A stretch of DNA of 64,000 nt from Deltaproteobacteria bacterium (GCA_021831785.1 JAKBMB010000016.1:124001-188000), one strand, 5' to 3'. Positions 52,152-62,217 are shown, counted from the stretch's first letter. The notes: a model not told the origin generated them from the letters alone. Numbers and translations are program-made.

Positions 52152-54626
52152 ATGCAAGTGGGTAGTTTTGTGGAGAGCGGCTACAAGAGCCATTTCGAAC
52201 GACTCACTAAGCTCCGGCCGTTCGACTACCAGATTGAGGTTGCGCGGCTACTCTTCGATGGCCGCAATATTCTGCTACGCGCACCGACCGGCGCCGGCAA
52301 AACGTGGGCCGTGCTCGCACCGTTTCTCTTCGATGGATGGAAAGCTCGTCCTACGCGACTGATCTACGCGCTCCCGCTCCGCACCCTCGCGCAAGGTGTT
52401 TACCACCAGGCGCGCGACGCCGCTAAGAAATTCCGCCACCCGATCGAACCTACATTCGATAAGAACGGCCACGAGAAGATCCATCCCTATGTCACGCTGC
52501 AAACCGGCGAGCAGCCCGACGACGAGTTTTTTGATCGTGGCCGCATTATTGTAACGACTTACGATCAGGTTCTGAGCGGCTTGCTAGAAGGTCCCTACGG
52601 ACTTTCCGATCGCCTGCACAATATCAATGCGGCCGCGATCGTCGGCGCGCTTGTCGTCTTCGACGAATTTCATCTGATGCCCACGCAGAAGGCATTTCTT
52701 ACTGCTGCCGCGGGGCTTCATCTTTTCCGCGAGCTCTGCCAATCGGTCTGGATGACTGCGACTGCAACGCAACCGCTGGAAGCGGTCCTGCGCGAGGCGC
52801 TTGATACCGCGCCGGTTCCCGCAACACCCGAGGAAGCCGCGCGGCTTCATGCGTCACTGCCCAGTGTGCGCGATGTGACTCGCTCTCTGCAGGTCGAGGA
52901 ATCATCCCTTGGCGCTGATGCGGTCCTGAAGTTCCCCCAAGCTCGTTCGATCGTACTCGCTAACACAGTAGGACGAGCGCAGGACCTTTATCGGAGCCTC
53001 GCGCAAGCGTTGCGCGACCGGCACTCCAACACTCCAATCCGTCTGCTCCATGCGCGTTTCTTCAAGCAAGACCGCCAGAAGAAGGAAGCGGAGCTGCAAT
53101 CGCTCCTGGGCCGCGACGCTGAAAGTCCCGCAATCCTAGTCGCGACTCAGGTGATCGAGGCCGGCATCGATATCTCCTGCGATCATCTTCACACCGAACT
53201 CTGCCCGATGAATTCGTTGGTCCAGCGCGCGGGCCGATGTGCACGCTTTCCCAAAGAGACCGGCACGGTTCACGTCTATCCATTGCCCAATGATCCGCGA
53301 AGCTGGTTGCCCTATGGCGATCCAGGCGGCGAAGACCCCGCTCTTTCTCGGACGCGCGAACTTCTGGCTAGAGTCGGCTCGGCGGTCATCGATCCGAAAA
53401 TCACCACCGAGTGGGTCGAGGAAGTGCATGCTGCCGACGATGCTCACGCGGTACAGACCCTGTGGACCGTCAGAGAGAGAGAATGTCTGGAGCGCATCCA
53501 CCGCAAGGCGATCCTTCGAGACAACCGATTTGGTGTCGCGGATATGATTCGTGGCGATGACAGCGATTCGCTCAGAGTAATTGTCGCGTATGAGGAAAAG
53601 CTTCCGGAAACGCCTGCCAAGCGCGAGGCAATCAGCATGACGCGATGGTCGCTCGCACCGCATCTCGACGGCGTGCGCGAAATCGGCTGGTTCTGGGATA
53701 GTTCTGCTGATGAGCCGGCATGGAAACCGCTGCGCGCTCGCGACGATCTGCGCCTCACCTATGCGCTCTGTCTTCGGCCAGAGTTCGCGCAATATACAGA
53801 AGACGCGGGCTTGATCCTCGGCATATCTGGCGACAAGGAAAGTCCTCGGCGCGTGCCACCTCCTCGCCCCGGACACGCTCTGCTGAAAGCCGAGACTTGG
53901 GTCCATCACGCGCGCTGCGTCGCGGATGAAACCGCTCACCGCATGGAACGCGAATGTCCCTCCGATGGCTTTCTTGCCGCCGGCCTTTCCGCTCGCTACC
54001 AGCTAAGCCGCCCCGCGATTCTCGAAGCGGCGCGCGCCTGCGCGCTTCTTCACGATCTCGGCAAGCTTCAGATTGGATGGCAGCGCTGGGCCGAAGTCGC
54101 AATGCACGCTAAGCGGCCCTCCTACGTATTCGACGCGCCGCTCGCCCATACGGACTTCAATTCCGAAGATCCGCAGGATCGGCAGCGCGAACGCGAGGTC
54201 TCGAAGATTGCGCGACGCCCCGCCCACGCTCCCGCCAGCGCTTTCTACTCGCTGAAACTGATTCCCAAGCTGGTTCCGCAGACACCTGGCTCGATACGCA
54301 AGCAGGTTGCGTCCGCTTGCCTAGCGGCGGTTCTGGCCCATCACGGTGGATGGGTTCCTGAACGCGAGAATTTTGCACGCACAATCGGAAAGCTCGCGGC
54401 CGCGTGGAAAAGCGTCCTCCCAGAGGTCTTGGGCGATGCGTTCGAATCAGATCGGCTCCTCTGGCCTTTGCATCAGCGAGACAAGTACGGGCAACTCTCG
54501 GACTTCCTGAATTTAGCAGTGGGTGCCGATTCTCTCGCGGATTGGTGGCCGCTGGTCAGCTACCTGACCCGCACGTTGCGTCTTTCCGACCAGCGCGCTA
54601 CGGCCGAGGGACACAACCATGAGTGA
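52152..54626 (+). CDS. cas3: Cas3 helicase-nuclease with C-terminal HD domain
   Basis: 824 residues. Helicase motifs come first: RAPTGAGKTWAVL near residue 44, VFDEFHLM near 172 and QRAGRCARF near 358. The HD nuclease lies at the C-terminus (ACALLHDLGKLQIGWQRW near 633), the reverse of the usual order. It degrades DNA opened by Cascade. The ATG follows the second degenerate repeat, whose AGGAGGGG is the only ribosome-site-like sequence upstream, at about 14 nt. It overlaps cas8 by 8 nt. It contains at least one TTA codon (54513-54515). Confidence 0.9.
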   Translation: MQVGSFVESGYKSHFERLTKLRPFDYQIEVARLLFDGRNILLRAPTGAGKTWAVLAPFLFDGWKARPTRLIYALPLRTLAQGVYHQARDAAKKFRHPIEPTFDKNGHEKIHPYVTLQTGEQPDDEFFDRGRIIVTTYDQVLSGLLEGPYGLSDRLHNINAAAIVGALVVFDEFHLMPTQKAFLTAAAGLHLFRELCQSVWMTATATQPLEAVLREALDTAPVPATPEEAARLHASLPSVRDVTRSLQVEESSLGADAVLKFPQARSIVLANTVGRAQDLYRSLAQALRDRHSNTPIRLLHARFFKQDRQKKEAELQSLLGRDAESPAILVATQVIEAGIDISCDHLHTELCPMNSLVQRAGRCARFPKETGTVHVYPLPNDPRSWLPYGDPGGEDPALSRTRELLARVGSAVIDPKITTEWVEEVHAADDAHAVQTLWTVRERECLERIHRKAILRDNRFGVADMIRGDDSDSLRVIVAYEEKLPETPAKREAISMTRWSLAPHLDGVREIGWFWDSSADEPAWKPLRARDDLRLTYALCLRPEFAQYTEDAGLILGISGDKESPRRVPPPRPGHALLKAETWVHHARCVADETAHRMERECPSDGFLAAGLSARYQLSRPAILEAARACALLHDLGKLQIGWQRWAEVAMHAKRPSYVFDAPLAHTDFNSEDPQDRQREREVSKIARRPAHAPASAFYSLKLIPKLVPQTPGSIRKQVASACLAAVLAHHGGWVPERENFARTIGKLAAAWKSVLPEVLGDAFESDRLLWPLHQRDKYGQLSDFLNLAVGADSLADWWPLVSYLTRTLRLSDQRATAEGHNHE

Positions 54627-56370
54627 GCTCCCGAATAGTTTCTCGGTCAGGAGGTCAACGGGAACTCACGCAGATGTATTCGCGGCTGTCGGCCTCGCGA
54701 AACTTCTGGCCTCTAGCGGGAGACCCGTTCGAATCACCGAGGAATCGACAAGCTTCGACGTGAAGGTCCAAGGCGCCGGGAATGGACCCTTAAATCTATC
54801 CGCGTCGCCTGGTTATCCTTTCCTGAAAACCAATCAAAAAGTAGTGGTGCCGCACGGCGCGGTCGATCCCGTCGATTACAAAGCGGAGAAAGCCAAGGTC
54901 GATCGGATCAAAGCCCTTCGGCAGGGGAAGAAGCTCAAAGCGTTAGACAAAGCGACGCTGGAGGCGATCGACAAAGAGAAGCCTCGTCCGGACTGGCGAC
55001 TGCTCCAAGTGCTGAATACGTTGCAGGGTGACGAAACTTCCAACCGCGTCCACGAGTTGATCACTAAGTTGAAACCGGGGGAATTTCAGAAGAAACTGGC
55101 CGCAGCGCTCCATGCTCTTGCGGGACAGGAGCCTTCCGATCTGGATTGGCGTGCCACGTCCGTCCAGCTCTTCACTCCAATCGCCGCCAAGGGGTACAGC
55201 CGTCTCAAGCCCGACAGCACCGACCGTAACGACAAGACCAAAGATCAGTGGACGGATCCCTTTGTCGAGTGGCTACGCTACCAAGGCTACTTTGCAGTCG
55301 CCTGCCCGTTCTTCCAAGGATCGAAGAGTGAACACGTGCGATTGCTCTGCCCTGTACCGCGCGACATCTCCATTAGGGCCTTGACAGCCGCGGCCGATAA
55401 CCTCCGTGCAATCTGGCTACCTGGCAATGCGGCCCAACTCGACAGTCTAGCAGTCCTCAAGCTGGCCGAGATACTGATTGCACATTCCAGTGAATACCAC
55501 GCTGACGACGTAGATCCCTTCGATGATTTCCCGCTCGCCGGCCGCTCACCGGCAGACGCGGTTTCGGGAATCACCATCACCCACTACCAATCGCTCGGCA
55601 ACGCGAAAGCGGTATCCGCGATGTCCACGATCGCACTTCCCGGATGGTTTCCCCTCAAGACGCGAGATGACGCGACCGCCATGCTCGACATCCTGGCCGA
55701 ACATCAGGTGATCGTGCGATCCTTGCAGGACAACCACTCTGACGAAATCGGAATGCTGATCGACTACCGGCGCTTTTTACAAGCACGCGGACAACAAGCC
55801 GTACAGATGCTGGTCGACTTCATGAGCCCATACGGAAGCCTGCTACTCCGTGCTTGGCAACAGGGGCGATGGCTCCGAGCCTTCCGCCCCGGAAATTTCA
55901 GGAGGATTGTAACGGCAATGGCGACGAATTCACGGCTCAGCCAAGTTCTTGAGAATCCCGGCTTTCAAGCGGTGGCCGCTGCCGTGCGAAGAGCCACGGT
56001 CAGCGCGCAATTCCTTCATGCGAACAAGCAGGAACACCGTCCGGTTCGTTATGACTTGTTCCCCGAACTGCGCCGCAAGCGGGAGCTCCCGAAACCCGAT
56101 CCGCTGGTCGAGACAGTCTCGGAGTTTATCCAATCTTACAACAGTGAAAATGCCCGTCAGGCCGAGATCCTGAAGACTAATCCAGAAAAAAGGAGCTGGC
56201 GCCCGCCGCCCCAGGTCACTACGGAGGAGTTCGCCGCATTCGTTGCGCTGGTAGAGACAATTGATGCCTCAATAGTCGGCGCCATGCTCTGTGCATACGG
56301 GTCCTGTCGCGAGCCGCGCGAACCTGAAAATCCAGCGATGGTGGTAGGAACAGAAGAAACAGGAGAATAG
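54619..56370 (+). CDS. cas8: Cas8-type large subunit of Cascade
   Basis: 583 residues between cas3 and cas7, the place of the large subunit that recognises the PAM. It begins FSVRRSTGTHADVFAAVGLAKLL, similar to Cas8a1/Csx13-type (Myxan) starts. No catalytic motif is expected. Family assignment rests mostly on context, size and the N-terminus, so the subtype is not fixed. Confidence 0.72.
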   Translation: MSELPNSFSVRRSTGTHADVFAAVGLAKLLASSGRPVRITEESTSFDVKVQGAGNGPLNLSASPGYPFLKTNQKVVVPHGAVDPVDYKAEKAKVDRIKALRQGKKLKALDKATLEAIDKEKPRPDWRLLQVLNTLQGDETSNRVHELITKLKPGEFQKKLAAALHALAGQEPSDLDWRATSVQLFTPIAAKGYSRLKPDSTDRNDKTKDQWTDPFVEWLRYQGYFAVACPFFQGSKSEHVRLLCPVPRDISIRALTAAADNLRAIWLPGNAAQLDSLAVLKLAEILIAHSSEYHADDVDPFDDFPLAGRSPADAVSGITITHYQSLGNAKAVSAMSTIALPGWFPLKTRDDATAMLDILAEHQVIVRSLQDNHSDEIGMLIDYRRFLQARGQQAVQMLVDFMSPYGSLLLRAWQQGRWLRAFRPGNFRRIVTAMATNSRLSQVLENPGFQAVAAAVRRATVSAQFLHANKQEHRPVRYDLFPELRRKRELPKPDPLVETVSEFIQSYNSENARQAEILKTNPEKRSWRPPPQVTTEEFAAFVALVETIDASIVGAMLCAYGSCREPREPENPAMVVGTEETGE

Positions 56371-56374
56371 TTAA

Positions 56375-57343
56375 ATGTCGGCCATAAGCTCACTGTCTAT
56401 TTGCGCAAGAATCACCCTCGATCTGCACAATCTTAACAGCGAGGGCACCGAAGGCAATCAACAGCAGACACGGATGGTTCACATCATCGACCAGAAAGGT
56501 AATCGCGCTATCGTCAATGCGGTCAGCGGCGATATGTTCAAGCACATCCTGGTCGAGCATCTCGTTCCGCTGCTCGAAGAGGCGAAGCAACCCTTGTCGC
56601 CTGGCGCGAAGGTTTACTCCGCGGATCGCATCAATGCCCTCAACGAAGACTTTAACAAGTTTTGCGATGGGAAGGTGACAGAATCGGAGATCATGACCCG
56701 GATGCTCACCGATTGCAGCCTGACCGATATGGCCGGTGCTCTTGTTACACGGGGGCGCGCCGTTGGACGCAAATCGGTCGTCGAGTTCGGATGGGTTGTC
56801 GGCCTACCTGCTTACGCCAACGGTGAGCCTCTCACCAGTACCGAGCAGTACTTTCATGTAAAGTATGCACCGGAAGGCCGCGGAGGAGCGACGGGCGGCG
56901 ACACGGTTGCGGAAAAGCAAGCTATCTTTCACAGGCCGGCATCCTCTGGCGTCTATGCGCTTATTTGCAATCTCGACCTCTACCGCATCGGTCTCAACGA
57001 CATCACGCGTCAAGCAGTGGTCAGCAAGGCAGATCGCACGCGCCGCGCGAAGGCTCTCATCCACGCTCTCGCGGCGACGCTCCTGAAACCTGCTGGCGCT
57101 CAGCGCAACACTCAGAACCCGCATATCGTCGATTGCAGAGGCGTGATCGCGACTTCGGCGACCTCGCTACCTTCTCCGACAGTCAGCCCTTTGCACGACG
57201 ACTATGAGAACGAGATCACCAAGGCTGCGGATGCACTCAATGGAATCCGCCCTGCTAGCGTTTCGGTGACGAAATTCGGCAGCCTCTCAGGGGGCGTGAA
57301 GGTTCTCGCTGATTTCGCGGCCGCAGTGGAGCTTCCGAGCTAG
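56375..57343 (+). CDS. cas7: Cas7 backbone subunit (DevR family)
   Basis: 322 residues of the DevR/Cst2 type: LSICARITLDLHNLNSEGTEGNQ at the start, DMAGALVTRGRAVGRKSVVEFGWVVG in the middle, and YALICNLDLYRIGL. Several copies bind the crRNA along its length and flip out every sixth spacer base. It follows cas8 after 4 nt. Confidence 0.88.
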   Translation: MSAISSLSICARITLDLHNLNSEGTEGNQQQTRMVHIIDQKGNRAIVNAVSGDMFKHILVEHLVPLLEEAKQPLSPGAKVYSADRINALNEDFNKFCDGKVTESEIMTRMLTDCSLTDMAGALVTRGRAVGRKSVVEFGWVVGLPAYANGEPLTSTEQYFHVKYAPEGRGGATGGDTVAEKQAIFHRPASSGVYALICNLDLYRIGLNDITRQAVVSKADRTRRAKALIHALAATLLKPAGAQRNTQNPHIVDCRGVIATSATSLPSPTVSPLHDDYENEITKAADALNGIRPASVSVTKFGSLSGGVKVLADFAAAVELPS

Positions 57344-57347
57344 CGCC

Positions 57348-58154
57348 ATGGCATCGCGCAAATCGAGGGCCGCAGCAGCCGCGAAGCCTGATCTTCACGA
57401 ACGCCTCGCCGAGCTCGATGCGGTCTCATCCGTCGCAGGGATCGCCGGTCCGGGACGATGGCTGGTTGCCGAATATCAGCCAACAGCACTTTTCTCGCTC
57501 AAGATCAGCCTTGCGACGAGCTCGGTCGGCAAGACACTGGTGATTCCCACCCCGTATGCCATCAAAATGGGGCTAGTTGACGCCGCGTTCCGCGCCGACC
57601 TTTCCGATCAGGAGTGCGCTAGCCTGCTCAAGCGACTCATTCCAGTCGAAGTTCGGATCGCTCCCGGAAATCGAGCACTAGTCACTCAAACGTTTCTGAA
57701 AGTGCGCCAAGAATCGCGCGATCCTGACCCACTCCGGCCTTACAGCTCTACGATTTCCTATCGCGAGGTTGCGCATCAATCAGACGCGTGGCGATGGGCC
57801 TTTGATCTCGCCGCCTGCGATGATGCCACAGCCCAGCGCATGGTCGAACTGTTTCCCCACATCTCCTACATCGGCAAGCGCGGCTCGTTCGTTCAGTTTC
57901 GCCGATGCGGCCGCGCGGTAGCGCTAGGCACAGAGTTTACTCAGCCCATTCCACGAGGTGGAACTTGGAGTCCTCCCGCACGCGCGCACATCGCCCCACT
58001 AGACGATTTCGGTCCCGAAGCCGACCTCGAAACCCTGAGCTCTTTTACTCAGAAGCGTCCAAAGAGGGATCAGCACCGTCGATTCGTGGACACGATCGTG
58101 CCGATCGGAATAGTTAATACGGGACCGGGGTTTACGGAGTACAGTCGCGAATAA
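57348..58154 (+). CDS. cas5: Cas5 subunit
   Basis: 268 residues. The RAMP-type N-terminal strand FSLKISLATSSVGKTLVIPTPYAIKMGL matches Cas5/DevS-like proteins, and a Gly-containing loop SYIGKRGSFVQF follows. It caps the 5' handle of the crRNA. Located right after cas7, as usual. Confidence 0.78.
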   Translation: MASRKSRAAAAAKPDLHERLAELDAVSSVAGIAGPGRWLVAEYQPTALFSLKISLATSSVGKTLVIPTPYAIKMGLVDAAFRADLSDQECASLLKRLIPVEVRIAPGNRALVTQTFLKVRQESRDPDPLRPYSSTISYREVAHQSDAWRWAFDLAACDDATAQRMVELFPHISYIGKRGSFVQFRRCGRAVALGTEFTQPIPRGGTWSPPARAHIAPLDDFGPEADLETLSSFTQKRPKRDQHRRFVDTIVPIGIVNTGPGFTEYSRE

Positions 58155-58192
58155 AATTGTAGATTCGTAGATTCGGGCGCGCGGGGGAATTT

Positions 58193-59371
58193 ATGGACAG
58201 CGTGATCATCTCTGACTATGGCGTGATGCTGGCCAAAACCGGCGAGCGGCTCGTAATCCGCGGACCCCGACCACGCCTCGAACTGATCGAGGGCGGACCG
58301 CAACTGTTCCTGCCCCTCGGCATCAACGCCAAACGCCCTACCCTCACCGTTCTCACATCTGAAGGTCCCAAGACGCCGCCGCCTCCGCTGCGCCGCTCCT
58401 CTCCTGACGCCAACGGCGTCAAACCACCCAAGAAATCGCCCGACGAGATTGAACTCCCGCTCTTTCGCGTCGGCCATATCGTGATTGCGTCCAACGGAGT
58501 CTCGATCTCCACTGACTTGATCGAAGCCTGCTGCGAGCGCGGAATCCGTCTCTCCTTTCTCACCCGCAGTGGTAAGCCATTCGCGATGCTCTCCTCGCCG
58601 ATGCTGACCGCGACCGTGATCACACGGCGCGAACAGTTAGCTGCCTACAACGATTCGCGCGGCGTCGAGCTGGCTAAAAGCATCGTCCGCGGCAAGCTCG
58701 GCAACCAAGCCTCCCTGCTCAAGTATTTCGGCAAGTACCTGAAGGAGTCGAATCCTCCCGTATATGACGAGTTGACTGCGCTTGCAAAATCGATCGTTAA
58801 AGGCCGCGCCGATGCCAAGCGCGTCGACGAACCCAATATCGATGCTGCGCGCGAAGCGCTGCTGTCGATCGAGGGACTGGCCGGCCGCACCTACTGGAAG
58901 GGTGTCCGCCTGCTGATTCCGGAGAACTTCGGCTTCGAATCACGAGAGCATCGCGGCGCTCCCGATCCGGTAAACTCCGCGCTCAACTACGGCTACGGAA
59001 TTCTCTACACGCAGGTGTGGGGCGCGATCATGAACGCGGGTCTCGAACCGTTCGCCGGTTTCCTCCACGTCGACCGGCCCGGCAAGCCGTCGCTGGTCCT
59101 CGACATGGTCGAAGAATTCCGCCAGCCGGTGGTCGATCGCGCCGTGATCGCCGCGATCGGACGGGGCACCTCGATCGAGACGCACGAAGGAATGCTGACA
59201 GACGACACCCGCAGGACAGTTGCGTCCGCCGTGCTGGAGCGGGTCGAAAGCGAGGTAAACTTCCGGGGGCGCCGTTATAAGCTCAAATCGGTCATCCAGA
59301 TTCAGGCGCGCAATCTCGCGTCGTTCCTGCGCGAGGGCAACAGTTACCGAACCTTCTCATTCAAGTGGTGA
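58193..59371 (+). CDS. cas1: Cas1 integrase
   Basis: 392 residues, longer than usual because of a Pro-rich insertion (PPPPLRRSSPDANG) in the N-terminal domain. Core features are SNGVSISTDLIEACCERGIRLSFL, ALNYGYGILYTQVWGAIMNAGLEPFAGFLH and DMVEEFRQPVVD with the metal-binding Glu, His and Asp. It inserts new spacers with Cas2. Confidence 0.93.
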   Translation: MDSVIISDYGVMLAKTGERLVIRGPRPRLELIEGGPQLFLPLGINAKRPTLTVLTSEGPKTPPPPLRRSSPDANGVKPPKKSPDEIELPLFRVGHIVIASNGVSISTDLIEACCERGIRLSFLTRSGKPFAMLSSPMLTATVITRREQLAAYNDSRGVELAKSIVRGKLGNQASLLKYFGKYLKESNPPVYDELTALAKSIVKGRADAKRVDEPNIDAAREALLSIEGLAGRTYWKGVRLLIPENFGFESREHRGAPDPVNSALNYGYGILYTQVWGAIMNAGLEPFAGFLHVDRPGKPSLVLDMVEEFRQPVVDRAVIAAIGRGTSIETHEGMLTDDTRRTVASAVLERVESEVNFRGRRYKLKSVIQIQARNLASFLREGNSYRTFSFKW

Positions 59372-59374
59372 CTC

Positions 59375-59647
59375 ATGCGCGGCCAAGACCTGCTTACGTT
59401 CATCGTCTATGACATCACGGACGACAAGATCCGGCTCAAAATCGCGGACGTGTGCAAGGACTACGGCCTCGACCATATCCAATACAGCGTGTTCAGCGGT
59501 CCGCTCGATTCGACGCGGCGAAACGAGATGTTCGCACGGCTCGACCATACGCTCGGAAACAACGAAGGCAAGGTGCTGATGCTGCAAATTTGCGAAAAAG
59601 ACGTTGCGGCCAAGCGCGAAATCGTCAGAATCATCAATTTGGAATGA
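59375..59647 (+). CDS. cas2: Cas2
   Basis: 90 residues with the ferredoxin-like Cas2 fold (FIVYDITDDKIRLKIADVCKDYGL, IQYSVFSGPL). It bridges Cas1 dimers during spacer capture. 3 nt after cas1, it overlaps cas4 by 4 nt (ATGA). Confidence 0.93.
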   Translation: MRGQDLLTFIVYDITDDKIRLKIADVCKDYGLDHIQYSVFSGPLDSTRRNEMFARLDHTLGNNEGKVLMLQICEKDVAAKREIVRIINLE

Positions 59648-60246
59648 ACCTCGAACGCCACCGCGCGCAGCAGTTCGAGCTGACGGTCACGGACCTGAAG
59701 CAATGGGCCTACTGCACGCGCATCCCTTACTACCATCATGTGATGCCGGTAGAGATCGCGCGCACCTACAAGATGCAGCGCGGCAGAGATGTCGAAGCCG
59801 CCGTTGAGGCTATGGAGAAGCGTCGCGGCTTTCGCCGATATGGCCTCGAGTGCGGAGAGCGCAGATTCGGAGTCTGGCTCCATTCGGCGACGCTCGGACT
59901 GTCCGGCAAGCTCGACCTGCTCATCATTACTGAGGACGCATGCTATCCAGTAGACTTCAAAGACACCGAGGGGGGCGTCCGGTACAACCACCGCGTCCAG
60001 CTCGCAGCCTACGCCTTGCTCGTTGAGGAGAACCTCGCCCGCCCGGTACCGATCGCGTTCGTCTACCTCGTGCCATCTCGGCAGCTTGTCACAGTGCCGG
60101 TCGGCGTGAAGGAGCGAGAAGCAGTGACGCGCGCGGTCGTCGCGATGCGGCAGGTTATTGAGCAGGAAAAGATGCCCGGCCCGACCCCGGTTCGGGCGCG
60201 ATGTACGGCGTGCGAATTCCGCAATTATTGCGCGGACATTTGGTGA
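59644..60246 (+). CDS. cas4: Cas4 nuclease (iron-sulfur)
   Basis: 200 residues. The first cluster cysteine lies in WAYCTRIPYYHHV. RecB-like nuclease residues are GLSGKLDLLI, PVDFKDTEG and VQLAAYALLVEE. The C-terminal cluster is RCTACEFRNYC. It trims prespacers and selects PAMs. The start is chosen at the ATG overlapping the cas2 stop. The array leader begins right after its stop. Confidence 0.92.
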   Translation: MNLERHRAQQFELTVTDLKQWAYCTRIPYYHHVMPVEIARTYKMQRGRDVEAAVEAMEKRRGFRRYGLECGERRFGVWLHSATLGLSGKLDLLIITEDACYPVDFKDTEGGVRYNHRVQLAAYALLVEENLARPVPIAFVYLVPSRQLVTVPVGVKEREAVTRAVVAMRQVIEQEKMPGPTPVRARCTACEFRNYCADIW

Positions 60247-60348
60247 TTTTCGCAAACGGAGGCCTCTTTGATGCAAACTTGGCTGTTGCGAAAAATTATG
60301 CTGGGATTAGCGGCACAAAGCCGCGATTTTTCGAGACAATTACGACGG
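60247..60348 (+). promoter_or_regulatory. CRISPR leader
   Basis: A 102-bp non-coding segment between cas4 and the first repeat. It has a perfect 9-bp inverted repeat TTTTCGCAA (60247-60255) / TTGCGAAAA (60286-60294). It should hold the array promoter and the integration signal. Confidence 0.6.
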
Positions 60349-61710
60349 GCTTCAAACCGATCCCCGATGAGGAGGGGACTGAAATCTGTTCAAGCAGCCG
60401 GGGTAGGAGCATTTTCCTGGCGCTTCAAACCGATCCCCGATGAGGAGGGGACTGAAATATTAGTCTCGCTTTTGGCGCCTTTGGGCAACATCGGAGCTTC
60501 AAACCGATCCCCGATGAGGAGGGGACTGAAATGTCCAGTTTAAGCACGTTAGCCCCGTCGCTGCTAACAAGCTTCAAACCGATCCCCGATGAGGAGGGGA
60601 CTGAAATTGTTGCATAGACGTTTGGCCGCGCGGAAGCTGCACGATGCTGCTTCAAACCGATCCCCGATGAGGAGGGGACTGAAATATAAAGTGTAATCCA
60701 ACAGTGGGGCATCACCTGGATGGCTTCAAACCGATCCCCGATGAGGAGGGGACTGAAATTAGATACGCTTTCCCGACCTCGTATGTCCGCCGAATAGCTT
60801 CAAACCGATCCCCGATGAGGAGGGGACTGAAATGCACCGGTATTATCACCCAGCACGGGACTGCTATCAGCTTCAAACCGATCCCCGATGAGGAGGGGAC
60901 TGAAATCACTGTGACGCTGTGATGCTGGCGAGGAACTCGGGGTGCTTCAAACCGATCCCCGATGAGGAGGGGACTGAAATCCAATACCTTGCCGGGCAAC
61001 GGCGGCAAATAAGGGCGCTTCAAACCGATCCCCGATGAGGAGGGGACTGAAATGTACTTGGGTGTCGCAATCGATGACGCGGCAGACGCCCGCTTCAAAC
61101 CGATCCCCGATGAGGAGGGGACTGAAATCGAGTGGTGGCACCACGGCCGGCGCCACCGCGAGGAGCTTCAAACCGATCCCCGATGAGGAGGGGACTGAAA
61201 TAGCCTCTGCGCGGTCGCATCGAGCATCAGCGACCAGGCTTCAAACCGATCCCCGATGAGGAGGGGACTGAAATGTTACCCCGCCCATAGCCAGTGCCAT
61301 GGCCTGTGCCCGCTTCAAACCGATCCCCGATGAGGAGGGGACTGAAATGTTACCCCGCCCATAGCCAGTGCCATGGCCTGTGCCCGCTTCAAACCGATCC
61401 CCGATGAGGAGGGGACTGAAATGCTACTGGGTTCGCTCGCGGCACAAAAGAGCGAGGCTTCAAACCGATCCCCGATGAGGAGGGGACTGAAATCAAATAC
61501 GTGTCTATTACGGTGATGATGCCACTACCGCTTCAAACCGATCCCCGATGAGGAGGGGACTGAAATGTCGCGCCGTCCAGATAACAACTTGTCATAGAAT
61601 CGCGCTTCAAACCGATCCCCGATGAGGAGGGGACTGAAATGCGAGACGCGGCGTGCATGGGGGTCCAGGGGGGGCTTCAAACCGATCCCCGATGAGGAGG
61701 GGACTGAAAT
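60349..61710 (+). CRISPR. CRISPR array, 19 repeats, 18 spacers
   Basis: The 37-nt repeat starts GCTTCAAACCGATCCCCGAT and ends GAGGAGGGGACTGAAAT, practically invariant in all 19 copies, with stem TCCCC/GGGGA. Repeat starts: 60349, 60422, 60496, 60571, 60649, 60723, 60797, 60870, 60944, 61017, 61092, 61165, 61238, 61312, 61386, 61457, 61530, 61604, 61674. Spacers are 33-41 nt. Spacers 13 and 14 are identical. Orientation is given by cas4/leader on the left and the ACTGAAAT handle. Confidence 0.98.
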
Positions 61711-62217
61711 CTACGACCGTGGAGACCGTGGTCGGTGTCGCGGCCGACTGCGCTTCTGACGAATCACGGCTCTTCAGGATTCGCCCAAGGCCGTAACCGG
61801 CCATCCCAGCCTCGAAGGCGTGGCCAAGGTTGAGGCTCACCGACGAACCGGCAATGCGAGTGGCGACATTGAGAATCTCCCAGCTCAGAAGCATGAAAAT
61901 GAGGGCCCCGTCGGCAATGGCGAGGAGAGCGTCGGGGCGACGACGGTCCAGCCGATGAAATTCTCGGCGAACTTGATCGTCCAGCGCTAACCGCTGAAGC
62001 CGAGCCGGATGACACTGCCGCCCAGCCCAATGTAAGCCTCGGAGAGAGCGAGCAGCATCTGGCCGGCAATGAGCGCGAACGATAGGAACATGATGAGGCC
62101 GGCGATTACGGCGATCAGCGAGGCCATCGTAAGACGGAACCATCCGAGACTTGCGAACTCCCGGTAGATCGTCTGGAATAGCGAAAGCCCATTGTCGAAG
62201 AAGCCGCTTGGACTCAA
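61711..62217 (-). pseudogene. trbL: TrbL conjugation protein remnant, directly abutting the array
   Basis: The minus strand reads FFDNGLSLFQTIYREFASLG and GQMLLALSEAYIGLGGSVIR, then LGFSG, a stop, RWTIKFAENFIGWT, and in another frame ALIFMLLSWEILNVATRIAG. This is the membrane core of a type IV secretion TrbL, with a nonsense codon, a frameshift and loss of both ends. The CRISPR array starts immediately at its truncated end. Confidence 0.65.

Noticed and set aside
60268-61259. Several frames inside the CRISPR array
   Set aside because: They translate repeats (FSPLLIGDRFE, FKPIPDEEGTE) and spacers, not genes.
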